A stretch of 42,857 bases of DNA from Candidatus Peregrinibacteria bacterium Greene0416_19 (GTDB lineage: Bacteria > Patescibacteriota > Gracilibacteria > Peribacterales > Peribacteraceae), in NCBI GenBank assembly GCA_007375735.1, contig VMEW01000021.1, positions 1-42,857 of the forward strand, written 5' to 3'. The translations under genes and the position numbers were made by a program. Below, piece by piece: positions 35,901 through 42,762 of the stretch. Positions within the stretch are counted from its first letter, which is position 1. Every line of letters begins with the position of its first letter. Below the pieces are notes generated by a model, which was not told the origin of the DNA, ran no database searches, and saw only the letters and a list, made by a program, of their open reading frames with translations.

Positions 35901-37501
35901 ACGATACGGCAATTGATACATTCCAATCTTTGGAAATGGGTGGCGGGAAATTCCGTGTCTTATGGCAGCATCCCGATACGGAAGCAACGGTTTCACTCGA
36001 TGACGTTCAGGCACTCATTGCAGACCATGTGAATATGGAGATTGCCACCTCGTTATTGGAGAAAGCAAAAACAGATGAGCTTACATTCACGCGCCTCTTC
36101 CGCTCGCGCCGCGGCTTCGGCGCACTTCAAGAGATGAAGGCACAGCCTGATCGTCTTCGATTATTCCTCACACTTATCAATCGTTTCTTCGGTCAGCGCT
36201 CTTCACTTCTGGTCATCCGGAATCCTGAGGCTTTGGATATTCTCGGCGAATTTGAAGCTGTCTATCCCGCTGTAGTTCCTTCCGCCCTGTCCATTCTGGG
36301 GTATGCGACAGACTCAAGGCGTGCAGAGCTGCGGGCATTGATTAGTCCGTTGCGCGAAAAGCCGGACCTCCAGCCATTTATCATGGAATTGCTCCAACGC
36401 CATATCGTTCTGCCCGCTCCATCGGTTGAGCGCGCTTCTGCCATACATCAGCAATTCAAACGTATCGGCCTTGGAGAGGAAGTCTTCCGTCGCCTCGGAA
36501 CACAGACCCTCGCAGACCTGGAACCTCTGACGCAGCTTCTCGAAAGCGGGCAGGTACAGCCTGCTCAAAGCAGAGCTGTTGGAGACATTCTGCACGTTCT
36601 TCCCCAATTGAGAGCTATTGATCTAACTGTCCTATGGCCAACGATTGCGCAGCTTGAGAATGCCCGCGCCATTGGAGGTGTTTCTGATGGCTTACGTACA
36701 AGCGATATTCTGAATGCACTTATCACAAACGTGCTCAGTAGCCCCGAAGAAGCTGCTGTTCTTGTGCGGTCTGCTCAGGCAGATGATAAAGAGCGTGTTG
36801 CCGCTCATTTGCGTTGGCTTGCACGTGCACTGCAACACAAACTCGTCCCCGCCCTGCCTGCGACAGAACTTCTTGCAGTCTTATGGGATGCTCACAATCT
36901 GCAAAGTCGTGGAGCAAAAGAAAGCATGCTTTCAAACACACTCACGACGGAAGATGTTTTCAGTGCTCTTTGCCGTGCACCAACTATTTTGCCTCTTTAT
37001 AGAGAGCTTTTGCAGAATATTCAGCAAGGAGCGCGCTGGCAAGACCGAGCGGTCTATTGCACATCCATTTTGCGCGAAAAATCCTCTCTACGAGCTGCCG
37101 TTGCTTGTAGTCGTGCCTCGGATGAAAAATTAGATGATTCATATTTCTATATCTTCCAGCTAGGCGAAGCTCTACCAGCTGACATAGCAGATGATCAGTC
37201 AGCTTTGCCAGCCGCCTTCCAAGAAGTGGCGTTCAATCAGAAAGGACTGCAGAGCATTGGAGACATGCAGCAACTCGTCCGTTGCGGGGTTGACTATCTC
37301 TTCACCAATGAAGCCCACGCCGCATCTCTTCGTGGGTACTTTTCCGTCAGCAATCTCCAGAAGATGCCACGTTCCCAGCAGGGAGAAACGGAGCGAATCC
37401 GTGAGAAAAAACTGTATGAGGATATTCCCGAAGGATACGGTGGCATTGTGGAATTATTGAAAGATCAGAAGAGCATCTATACGCATCCTTTCCACCAGTA
37501 G
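32945..37501 (+). CDS. Giant unrecognised protein (1518 residues)
   Basis: No family recognised. It has no signal peptide or membrane helices and appears cytoplasmic. Residues about 345-385 form a strongly charged helix (EEKLKKDERALMERH), and charged helical stretches continue through about 470-800. An alpha/beta block near residues 850-950 starts GWISCDCSASAEYAEQIL and continues VYQGSNGHRQWVGNIYVLDA; the CDC pair and following strands suggest a folded domain, possibly enzymatic. The last 500 residues are helical and solenoid-like. A promoter TTTACT, 16 bp, TAAAAT (32930-32935) lies 9 nt upstream in a very AT-rich stretch. The next gene follows after 2 bp, and both begin MPEM, so the two products probably work together. 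Base composition looks more AT-rich than in obgE. Confidence 0.85.
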   Translation: MPEMTKMDGPDGLGNCALLDRLFPSSDQQRRALHFLGFPQEEALHAAHVVHLSGIIDAAQQRQVPLGVVGTFILHFTSLATVVGAEQVCNRIKDLLSNCHPSISPVRVIDVITRRCSIGKIEQLDAAILLVTHGIYPVPSVMEHVSTLTDTDRRSACIEGISGTMQRIREKEDFDDEEPFGLELYYTYLNVSIPFDEFEEIMKGLPRNRLGRVPPHFRPFRISARGVEAKTDATDPAVIARPSSERSSSQANPEAARNFLHGVPGLAAGTLTPAHKTDYLQGATLDLADALGKEGHIRAPFADVFNTTNVLGGIEAIVGQENPLTFETFCLLSQGSRVLQNFMNETSEHLKEEKLKKDERALMERHVQRAKELRQRSAVLMARDAAHVIDGMSEEEFQRVDEVLEVMMEVGLIKDKSPQEAALQSSVAQAAYMACLKRLPLLRPQVIQKLLETLAATLQRACVGGSKKAAETLWQSMEMRCLLASAADADDIQRERPEVLLERARQLYQEQIPLQIDHLLKNEDVARELQQEIRDRLRQCSIDEARQTIRTIRNAVTGGRTFLQKQGKSPELQERFAAFAGSIQKKLDEVEKFYQHPPAYVGHYYAPDNTNHAVASCNYHAGTGRTLAKMAEIPNLGEKEIAYLASLRERLSQYADMLESASAIMSLSETAWQSKIDGQQGRQGFEQRMSRLSMLLTSQLEERYPAFADYRTQRAAMDQAYGTARNQKKDEIHRAYTQELQRSHGTFEGQVFFGRVNAAVRELDQEYSGTFKELRRQFEQAHPEIVKGIQPYERFIAAVEGVGEALRAPEKYGAKQTNEALTQLSHITYRDLEEGEFDLVPSKTRGDAVKGWISCDCSASAEYAEQILNMNFVNYRVYQGSNGHRQWVGNIYVLDARYGAEPEIIFDAIQVSRSTTVQPRMFMQQVVEGFAKMGLAADYTHIVSNVITSTREGWLVSNRPQLREAYIALFGGQPVLPHGEEMKISDDTAIDTFQSLEMGGGKFRVLWQHPDTEATVSLDDVQALIADHVNMEIATSLLEKAKTDELTFTRLFRSRRGFGALQEMKAQPDRLRLFLTLINRFFGQRSSLLVIRNPEALDILGEFEAVYPAVVPSALSILGYATDSRRAELRALISPLREKPDLQPFIMELLQRHIVLPAPSVERASAIHQQFKRIGLGEEVFRRLGTQTLADLEPLTQLLESGQVQPAQSRAVGDILHVLPQLRAIDLTVLWPTIAQLENARAIGGVSDGLRTSDILNALITNVLSSPEEAAVLVRSAQADDKERVAAHLRWLARALQHKLVPALPATELLAVLWDAHNLQSRGAKESMLSNTLTTEDVFSALCRAPTILPLYRELLQNIQQGARWQDRAVYCTSILREKSSLRAAVACSRASDEKLDDSYFYIFQLGEALPADIADDQSALPAAFQEVAFNQKGLQSIGDMQQLVRCGVDYLFTNEAHAASLRGYFSVSNLQKMPRSQQGETERIREKKLYEDIPEGYGGIVELLKDQKSIYTHPFHQ

Positions 37502-37503
37502 CC

Positions 37504-39678
37504 ATGCCGGAAATGGGAATGTCCATGTCCATGGGCGCGTACCAGACACAGCGCATGGAGCAGCGTATGCAACTCGCTCAGCGCATGGACATGCGCCTGG
37601 AGCTACGTTTGGAACTGTCCCTCCGGCAAATCCTTGCAGAACACATGCTCCTGGACCTCGAGGGAGTCGTTGATCCGGGGCGCGTCCGCATCTTTGATTT
37701 GCCGACTGGAGAAGGAGCGATCCCCATTGCTGCCAAGCTCATCAGCTCGCCAGCCGATCCCTACCGCGAGGCGATCAATATGCGCGCTTGCGCCGAGCGC
37801 GGCATTGCGACGCCCGAACTGATGGGTGTCGGAGAAAGCAACGGTATGTTCTTCATGCTGACGCGCTTCGATCCGGATGTCCTGAACTGCGCCACCGCTC
37901 TCAGCGCTGGGGCAGAGACCGCTCAAGCGTACTGCAAATATGCACAGGGAGCGACGCTCGGTGATCTACCGCTGGAAAATTTCACGCAGAACTCTCTGCC
38001 GGATTTGCACGAGCGAGTGGCGATTGTGCTCGGCCGAGAAGTTGCACGGCTTCATCGGGCCGGCATCGATAAGTTGGACGTCACCCCCCGCAATCTTCTC
38101 CTGCGTCTCAGTCCCGAAGGCCAGGTTTCCTTCACCCACACAGGGTTCCGCGAGGTGGCTTTCGCGGATCGCTCCTTGCCGAAGAGAAGGCGCCGCGAGC
38201 AGCTCGAGGCTCTGCAGCGCGCATTTTCAGCGATCAATTCCGATGTGACTGCGCAGTATTCCTGCAGCATGATACGGGGATACTTCGCTGAGTACTACGG
38301 CAGGACGCTTGCAGGGGGAGAAGACCCCTCTGCCATCCAGCGGGAAGTCCGGACTGCGACAGACGAGACGTTGCAGCAGGATGATGCTGACATGGAATCG
38401 CCCCCCTCGCTCACGCCAATGGTGGTCGAGTGCCGACAGATCATTCTCGATCTTCCGCTGGATCAGCTCACCACGCGAAAAGTGGGGGAAGCGATGTGCG
38501 CCATTGTCGAACGGTCTGTGGCAGTGGAGAACATCGGCTACGATGAGCAGCGGCCGCGGAAGCAGCTGCGCTGGCTCTATGAGCGGTGGAAGGAAAAGGG
38601 AAGCGCCAGGCTGGAAGACCTTGAATGTGCGCCCAGTGACATCGCCACTGATGGGACGACTGCCGGCCGGCTGCTGAAGCCGATCATCGAAAGCCTTGGC
38701 GTGCCGTTGCCATCGGATTTGCTGCGGTCGTTGCGCGAGGCTCTTGTACTGCGTTTCGCCCATGAACATCCCGAATGTTCCGGCCATGAACTCTTCCATC
38801 GCATGCGATCAGCCGCTCCGGCACTGATGGAAACACTGGAGATCGGCTCTGCACGCACGCTGCGAAAGTACCTGAAGCCATTGCGCGATGGCGGCCTTGT
38901 TCACGATGTGAGTAAGAGGGATGCGGAACGGGTCATTGGCCTCATCGCTGACTGGTTCAACGGCGGCAGGATGCTCGACCCTCGGGATTGTGCCGCGGCA
39001 TTGGGTATGGATGAGGCTGCAGTTCGTCCATTGGTCCTCTGCCTCAAACAACGGCATCTGAAACGCAGTCTGGCTGCCGCACACCAGTCGCACGCAACCA
39101 TTGATATTGCGGCTCTTGCATGCGTCCTCGATCTGCCGCTTGCCGAAGTGGAAGAGGCTGCCATCAAGACGCGTATCAGTCCTGCACCCGGCAATGCAGA
39201 GCGATCTGTCGCATCACTGCCGGAAACATCCAGAGTTGAGCATGCGGTCACAGCACCGGTCGAGGAGGAGCATCGTGAGGCGGAAGTCACACCTGCGGAA
39301 CAAGAACACACTGCAGCGCCTCCTGTCCCTCCCATACAACCTGTCATGCAGGTACAGGAAACCACGGAAGAAAACCTTGATGAAAAACTGCTTCGGGCGA
39401 TTGAAGAAGATGGCACCCGTTCTGATGGAACACTTGCGCAGATGTGCGGCTGTTCTGTCACCGACGTGCAATCACGGATTCGAGGCATTGTCGCATCACG
39501 TCATCTTGATGGCCGGAGATCCGAGGTCGAGCGTCTCATTCAAACGCAGCCAGGCATTGAGGACGATGGCATTCAGGAACGCACAGGATTGCCCGTCGTG
39601 GATATTCACCTGATCCTGCGGCCCCTCCTGCAGAATGGAAACCTGCGGACAGGGAGGCCGCTTGAAACCGAACTATGA
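37504..39678 (+). CDS. Kinase-like protein (degenerate) with winged-helix-like C-terminus
   Basis: 724 residues, 2 bp after the giant gene. A Met/Gln/Arg-rich leader (residues 1-40, RMEQRMQLAQRMDMRLELRL) precedes a protein-kinase-like fold: Lys78 in IPIAAKLI (beta-3 Lys), Glu89 in PYREAINMRA (helix C Glu), and a catalytic loop with Asp192 and Asn197 in KLDVTPRNLLLR. Where the DFG metal-binding Asp should stand the sequence reads THTGF (211-215), so catalysis may be lost or unusual. Later parts contain several helix-turn-helix-like units (about 470-505 and 625-710, for example EDGTRSDGTLAQMCGCSVTD) separated by a Pro/Glu linker (about 580-625). A regulatory or scaffold role with the upstream giant protein is plausible. 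The kinase relation is from motif order only. Confidence 0.75.
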   Translation: MPEMGMSMSMGAYQTQRMEQRMQLAQRMDMRLELRLELSLRQILAEHMLLDLEGVVDPGRVRIFDLPTGEGAIPIAAKLISSPADPYREAINMRACAERGIATPELMGVGESNGMFFMLTRFDPDVLNCATALSAGAETAQAYCKYAQGATLGDLPLENFTQNSLPDLHERVAIVLGREVARLHRAGIDKLDVTPRNLLLRLSPEGQVSFTHTGFREVAFADRSLPKRRRREQLEALQRAFSAINSDVTAQYSCSMIRGYFAEYYGRTLAGGEDPSAIQREVRTATDETLQQDDADMESPPSLTPMVVECRQIILDLPLDQLTTRKVGEAMCAIVERSVAVENIGYDEQRPRKQLRWLYERWKEKGSARLEDLECAPSDIATDGTTAGRLLKPIIESLGVPLPSDLLRSLREALVLRFAHEHPECSGHELFHRMRSAAPALMETLEIGSARTLRKYLKPLRDGGLVHDVSKRDAERVIGLIADWFNGGRMLDPRDCAAALGMDEAAVRPLVLCLKQRHLKRSLAAAHQSHATIDIAALACVLDLPLAEVEEAAIKTRISPAPGNAERSVASLPETSRVEHAVTAPVEEEHREAEVTPAEQEHTAAPPVPPIQPVMQVQETTEENLDEKLLRAIEEDGTRSDGTLAQMCGCSVTDVQSRIRGIVASRHLDGRRSEVERLIQTQPGIEDDGIQERTGLPVVDIHLILRPLLQNGNLRTGRPLETEL

Positions 39679-39689
39679 AAACCTTCATT

Positions 39690-39840
39690 CGACTCGCCCA
39701 ATACAAGGGTTGGCCCGAGGCCGCAGCCGAGGACCACCCTTCGACCGCTGTTCGACAACCATGAGATCACAGTCGAATGGTGAGCTCAGGGTCGAACGGT
39801 GAGCAAGCTCCTCGCGTAGCGAGTGCGCGTCGAATGGTGG
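39690..39840 (-). repeat. TTCGAC-type palindromic repeats joined to tRNA-like CCA ends
   Basis: Read on the minus strand, the joint GCYCACCRTTCGAC occurs three times (complement of about 39773-39786, 39791-39804 and 39829-39842). The same joint, GCCCACCATTCGAC, occurs where tRNA-Ile ends at 23003-23016. Further TTCGAC/GTCGAA copies lie between them. The 417 bp between the kinase-like gene and tRNA-Phe hold no gene, only these repeats and the 131-bp array. Confidence 0.7.
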
Positions 39841-40096
39841 GCTGTATTGCAGAAAGCTAGAACTGCGGTTAGGACCATGGCCGCGCCACGTGATCGCGCC
39901 CAAGAAGCCACGTAAAGCCGCTGCGCGGCCACGTGGCACGTAAAATCTCGCTGCGCGATTTTACGTGGTGGGCCGTGCTGCAGGATGCTAGAACTGCGGT
40001 TAGGACTTTGGCCGCGCCACGTGGGAGCGCCCATGCAGCCAGGTAAAACGGCTGCGCCGTCACGTGGCACGTACAGTTTCGCTCCGCTCCTTTACG
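39835..40096 (-). repeat. Tandem array of two 131-bp units: degraded tRNA 3' end plus three-hairpin module
   Basis: TGGTGG (complement of CCACCA) stands at 39835, 39966 and 40097, the last being the real end of tRNA-Phe; both pitches are exactly 131 bp. Each unit, on the minus strand, has a tRNA 3'-end-like part (T-arm-like GCAGTTCTAG and a CCCACCA end) followed by a module. Hairpin 2 of module P2 is 39907-39937 and of P1 is 40038-40068. Hairpin 1 of P2 has an 11-bp perfect stem (39937-39947 with 39957-39967). GCTAGAACTGCGGTTAGGAC is shared by both units. Confidence 0.88.
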
Positions 40097-40171
40097 TGGT
40101 GGCCCAGGGCAGAATCGAACTGCCGACGCCAGGCTCTTCAGGCCTGCGCTCTACCACTGAGCTACCGGGCC
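40097..40171 (-). tRNA. tRNA-Phe (anticodon GAA)
   Basis: Acceptor GGCCCGG/CTGGGCC with one G-U pair, D arm GCTC/GAGC, anticodon stem CAGGC/GCCTG with loop CTGAAGA (anticodon GAA), T arm GGCAG/CTGCC with TTCGATT loop, CCA encoded. Its CCA leads directly into a three-hairpin module, and its first 13 nt are repeated 152 bp upstream. Confidence 0.96.
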
Positions 40172-40326
40172 ATGCTCAAAGCATGTGGAGATAACGATAG
40201 CCAACCGAGCGCTGCTTGTCTATCACGCCTCGCTCCGCTCGGCACTGCCTGCCCACCGTAGCCCAGCCTGCCCCTCGAAGCCAAGAGGCGAAGTGGGGAG
40301 GCGAAGGTGGGAGCTACCGGGCCATG
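40172..40326 (-). repeat. tRNA-5'-end-bounded element B upstream of tRNA-Phe
   Basis: GAGCTACCGGGCCATG (complement of the first 13 nt of tRNA-Phe plus 3 nt upstream) occurs perfectly at 40159-40174 and 40311-40326, a pitch of 152 bp. The interior, read on the minus strand, matches element A at tRNA-Ile in block order and sequence (CTCCCACCTTCGCC to GTGATAGACAAG). No gene is present. TTATCT near the tRNA could be its -10 box. Confidence 0.82.
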
Positions 40327-40380
40327 TGGTACAAGGAAGAATATAGCAAGCAATGTTCTGTCTTGCTACAATGAGATTGT

Positions 40381-40456
40381 GGGGCTGTAGCTCAGCTGAT
40401 AGAGCGCTACATTCGCATTGTAGAGGTCAGGGGTTTGAGTCCCCTCAGCTCCACCA
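40381..40456 (+). tRNA. tRNA-Ala (anticodon CGC)
   Basis: Acceptor GGGGCTG/CAGCTCC with one G-U pair, D arm GCTC/GAGC, anticodon stem CTACA/TGTAG with loop TTCGCAT (anticodon CGC), T arm AGGGG/CCCCT with TTTGAGT loop, CCA encoded. TACAAT (40367-40372) precedes it by 8 nt. The base after CCA begins TTCG, as in the TTCGAC-type joints. The following 180 bp are AT-rich and hold no gene. Confidence 0.95.
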
Positions 40457-40638
40457 TTCGTGCTTGTAAAACTGAAAGTGACATTTAATACAGAATTCTA
40501 CCCACAGAGGAAGTTTTGGAAGAGTTTGAAAATGGATTTTCAGATTTTCTCGAAAATTGAAGTGACCAAGATGAGTTTGGCTAGTCATTGCGGTTTCTAT
40601 GGAGTTTGAACATTCATTTCGTATAATGGCCAAACACC

Positions 40639-41424
40639 ATGGATACCAAAGACCTCCAAAACTTCCTCGATGATGAGGGACGGCTCACGTCATGGCCAGC
40701 AAAGCCTACGAAGCAGATGTTGGCGTTGCAATTCCTCGCTGGGAAGCTGGAATGGGATTGCTTGTATACCGAACAGGAAATCAACGAATTGCTGACAAAA
40801 TTCCATTTGTTTGAGGATGCGGCGCTCTTGCGACGTGAGTTGTATATGAAGCATTTTCTGGATCGTAAGGCTGACGGTTCTGCGTACTGGAAGACAGAAC
40901 GGCAATTGCCCATGCTATGGAAAACGGAGCGTCTCACGGTTCGTAATGCAACAGAAGAAGACCTACCTGAATTGCGAAAGGTGTATGACGAATGTGCCTA
41001 CATTGGGGAACTTACTGGGTACCATGACGATGCAAAGGATCCGATGCTTGCGGAGTTTCGCCGCGAATTGCTTCCGCCGAATGGCAAAAAAGAACTGCAT
41101 CGGCTGCAAACGATTTTTGCATCTGGGACACAAGATGTTGTCGCCTATCTGATTTCCTATCACGGTTTCCCAGATCACGAGATATTCTGGATCGCAGCAT
41201 TTGCTGTTCGTCCTGCTTTCCAGCGCCAGAAGTTTGGGCGAGAAGTTATCGGTTCACTCACAAAGCAGGTTGAGGAACTCGGTGGCTATTCAAGGATGGG
41301 CATCGCTGTTGGAGTGGGCAATGATCCAGCGATGAAATTCTGGTCGACGTGTGGATTCACGGATGTCATCAAAACTGAAGATCATGGCACTCATGCGGAT
41401 CAGTGGATCGTGAAACAGTTGTAG
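40639..41424 (+). CDS. DUF2087 domain fused to GNAT acetyltransferase
   Basis: 261 residues. The N-terminal 85 or so match DUF2087: RLTSWPAKPTKQMLALQFLA, YTEQEINELLTKFHLFEDAALLRREL, and FLDRKADGSAYWK. The C-terminal part (about 95-261) is a GNAT fold: TERLTVRNATEEDLPELRKVY, FAVRPAFQRQKFGREVIGSL (acetyl-CoA loop) and AMKFWSTCGF. DUF2087 often occurs in putative transcription regulators, so this may be a regulator with acetyltransferase output or an antibiotic/peptide acetylase. TATAAT at 40623-40628 lies 10 nt upstream. AT-rich composition and the Fic neighbour suggest an accessory origin. Confidence 0.85.
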   Translation: MDTKDLQNFLDDEGRLTSWPAKPTKQMLALQFLAGKLEWDCLYTEQEINELLTKFHLFEDAALLRRELYMKHFLDRKADGSAYWKTERQLPMLWKTERLTVRNATEEDLPELRKVYDECAYIGELTGYHDDAKDPMLAEFRRELLPPNGKKELHRLQTIFASGTQDVVAYLISYHGFPDHEIFWIAAFAVRPAFQRQKFGREVIGSLTKQVEELGGYSRMGIAVGVGNDPAMKFWSTCGFTDVIKTEDHGTHADQWIVKQL

Positions 41425-41509
41425 CTTCGTTAGCGGAATCGCATGATATTTGAGACATCATCAATGAAGTACATCCAGGGACTTCTCAACCTGGGTGCCA
41501 CCGATTGCA

Positions 41510-42676
41510 TCACGCATCACTGCGGGTAAAGATATTCAGGTATTTGGTATACATATACGATTGACCGTATTTTTTATCCTTATGTTTTTGCTCGAGAATA
41601 CCGATGCCTATGAAACGATCAATGACGGTTTGCGCGCCTGCGCGCGTGAACCCCGTCCACTTCTGAATCAGCGCAGTATTGACAATCGGTTGGCCATAGA
41701 GTCTGGGGAGCACCTTCATGGCACTTTCGGATGCACGCTTGCCGAGACGCTGCACCTTGGCCATGTCCTTTTCGCGCAGGCTGGTAATATCTGCGACGAT
41801 CTCGATGGCCTCCTTTGCGATGTCGATCACGCCATCCAAAAAGAAATCTACCCATGGTGTAACAAAGCCATTGTGATAATCGGAAAGCTTCTCGTAGTAA
41901 AGCTTCTGATGCTTCTTGAAAAAGGATGAAATAAACAGAACAGGCTTTTCCAAATACCCCTCCTTCCACAGATAGAATGTGATGAGCATGCGTCCTGTTC
42001 TTCCGTTGCCGTCCAAAAACGGATGGACGGTTTCAAATTGTGAGTGAAGAATCCCAGCTTTAATAACCGTAGGCATTGAATCATCTGCATGCATGAATTT
42101 CTCCAGATCATTCAGTGCTGCTTGCATTTCAGGAACCGGAGGCGGTACGAAAAATGCACTTTCCGGTCGTACGCCACCGATCCAGTTTTGGCTTTTGCGA
42201 AACTCTCCGGGGTCTGCGAAGTGTGTTGCTCGCGCGCTATCCATCAGCTTTTTGTGCAATTCACGCACAAAGCGAAGCGACATTGGAAAATTTTCTTCCT
42301 GTACGCGCTTCATTCCGTAATTCAACGCTCGAATGTAGTGCAAGATATCATCGACATCGGCGGGGATATCGCCGCTTGTTCGCACCTCCGCTTCTATGGC
42401 ATCGATCATCGTTGCCATTGTTCCTTCGATCTGGCTCGATGCCGCAGCGTCTTTGCGCAAGTACATAAGCAGGAAAAAATCCTGATCAGGCAATAGCTTT
42501 GTGATACCGTCTAACTTGCCAAGCAATCGCGTTGCTTCATCGTTCTTCTTCAACAGTTTCGCGTCGAATGCAAACCCATCCTTTGGAGGAAACTGGCTGG
42601 GAATAAAGGCCTGAAAGCCTCCGGGTTGAGTCTGCAATGTGCCGAGTTTGATAGGTTTCATTGGCTTTGTTGGCAT
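41510..42676 (-). CDS. Fic-domain protein with N-terminal inhibitory motif
   Basis: 388 residues. The catalytic Fic motif HPFLDGNGRTGR (218-229) is intact. The N-terminal inhibitory motif S-x-x-x-E-G is seen as Ser80 to Gly85 (SSQIEG), which marks the class with an intramolecular inhibitory helix. The N-terminal Fic_N region and a C-terminal winged-helix-like region (ALIQKWTGFTRAGAQTVIDR) match the common Fic_N-Fic-wHTH layout. Such proteins transfer AMP or another nucleotide part to target hydroxyls. A 10-9-10 palindromic operator lies in the promoter, and the C-terminal helix-turn-helix could bind it (autoregulation, inferred). Confidence 0.93.
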   Translation of the reverse strand: MPTKPMKPIKLGTLQTQPGGFQAFIPSQFPPKDGFAFDAKLLKKNDEATRLLGKLDGITKLLPDQDFFLLMYLRKDAAASSQIEGTMATMIDAIEAEVRTSGDIPADVDDILHYIRALNYGMKRVQEENFPMSLRFVRELHKKLMDSARATHFADPGEFRKSQNWIGGVRPESAFFVPPPVPEMQAALNDLEKFMHADDSMPTVIKAGILHSQFETVHPFLDGNGRTGRMLITFYLWKEGYLEKPVLFISSFFKKHQKLYYEKLSDYHNGFVTPWVDFFLDGVIDIAKEAIEIVADITSLREKDMAKVQRLGKRASESAMKVLPRLYGQPIVNTALIQKWTGFTRAGAQTVIDRFIGIGILEQKHKDKKYGQSYMYTKYLNIFTRSDA

Positions 42677-42687
42677 CTTTTAATGAA

Positions 42688-42716
42688 TGTATACAAAGTA
42701 TAGTAGTTTGTATACA
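42688..42716 (-). promoter_or_regulatory. Palindromic operator/promoter of the Fic gene
   Basis: TGTATACAAA (42688-42697), 9-bp spacer, TTTGTATACA (42707-42716): a perfect 10-bp inverted repeat whose half sites are themselves nearly palindromic. On the minus strand a TATACT -10 hexamer lies in the spacer, so a bound dimer would block transcription. Confidence 0.75.
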
Positions 42717-42762
42717 ATGAGTCAAGCGACGCAAACAAACATTTCTACAAATTCCAAAGGAG

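Noticed and set aside
39690..40096. Degenerate insertion sequence or small gene in the long gap before tRNA-Phe
   Set aside because: No frame has transposase motifs. The whole interval is explained by TTCGAC repeats and the 131-bp array.
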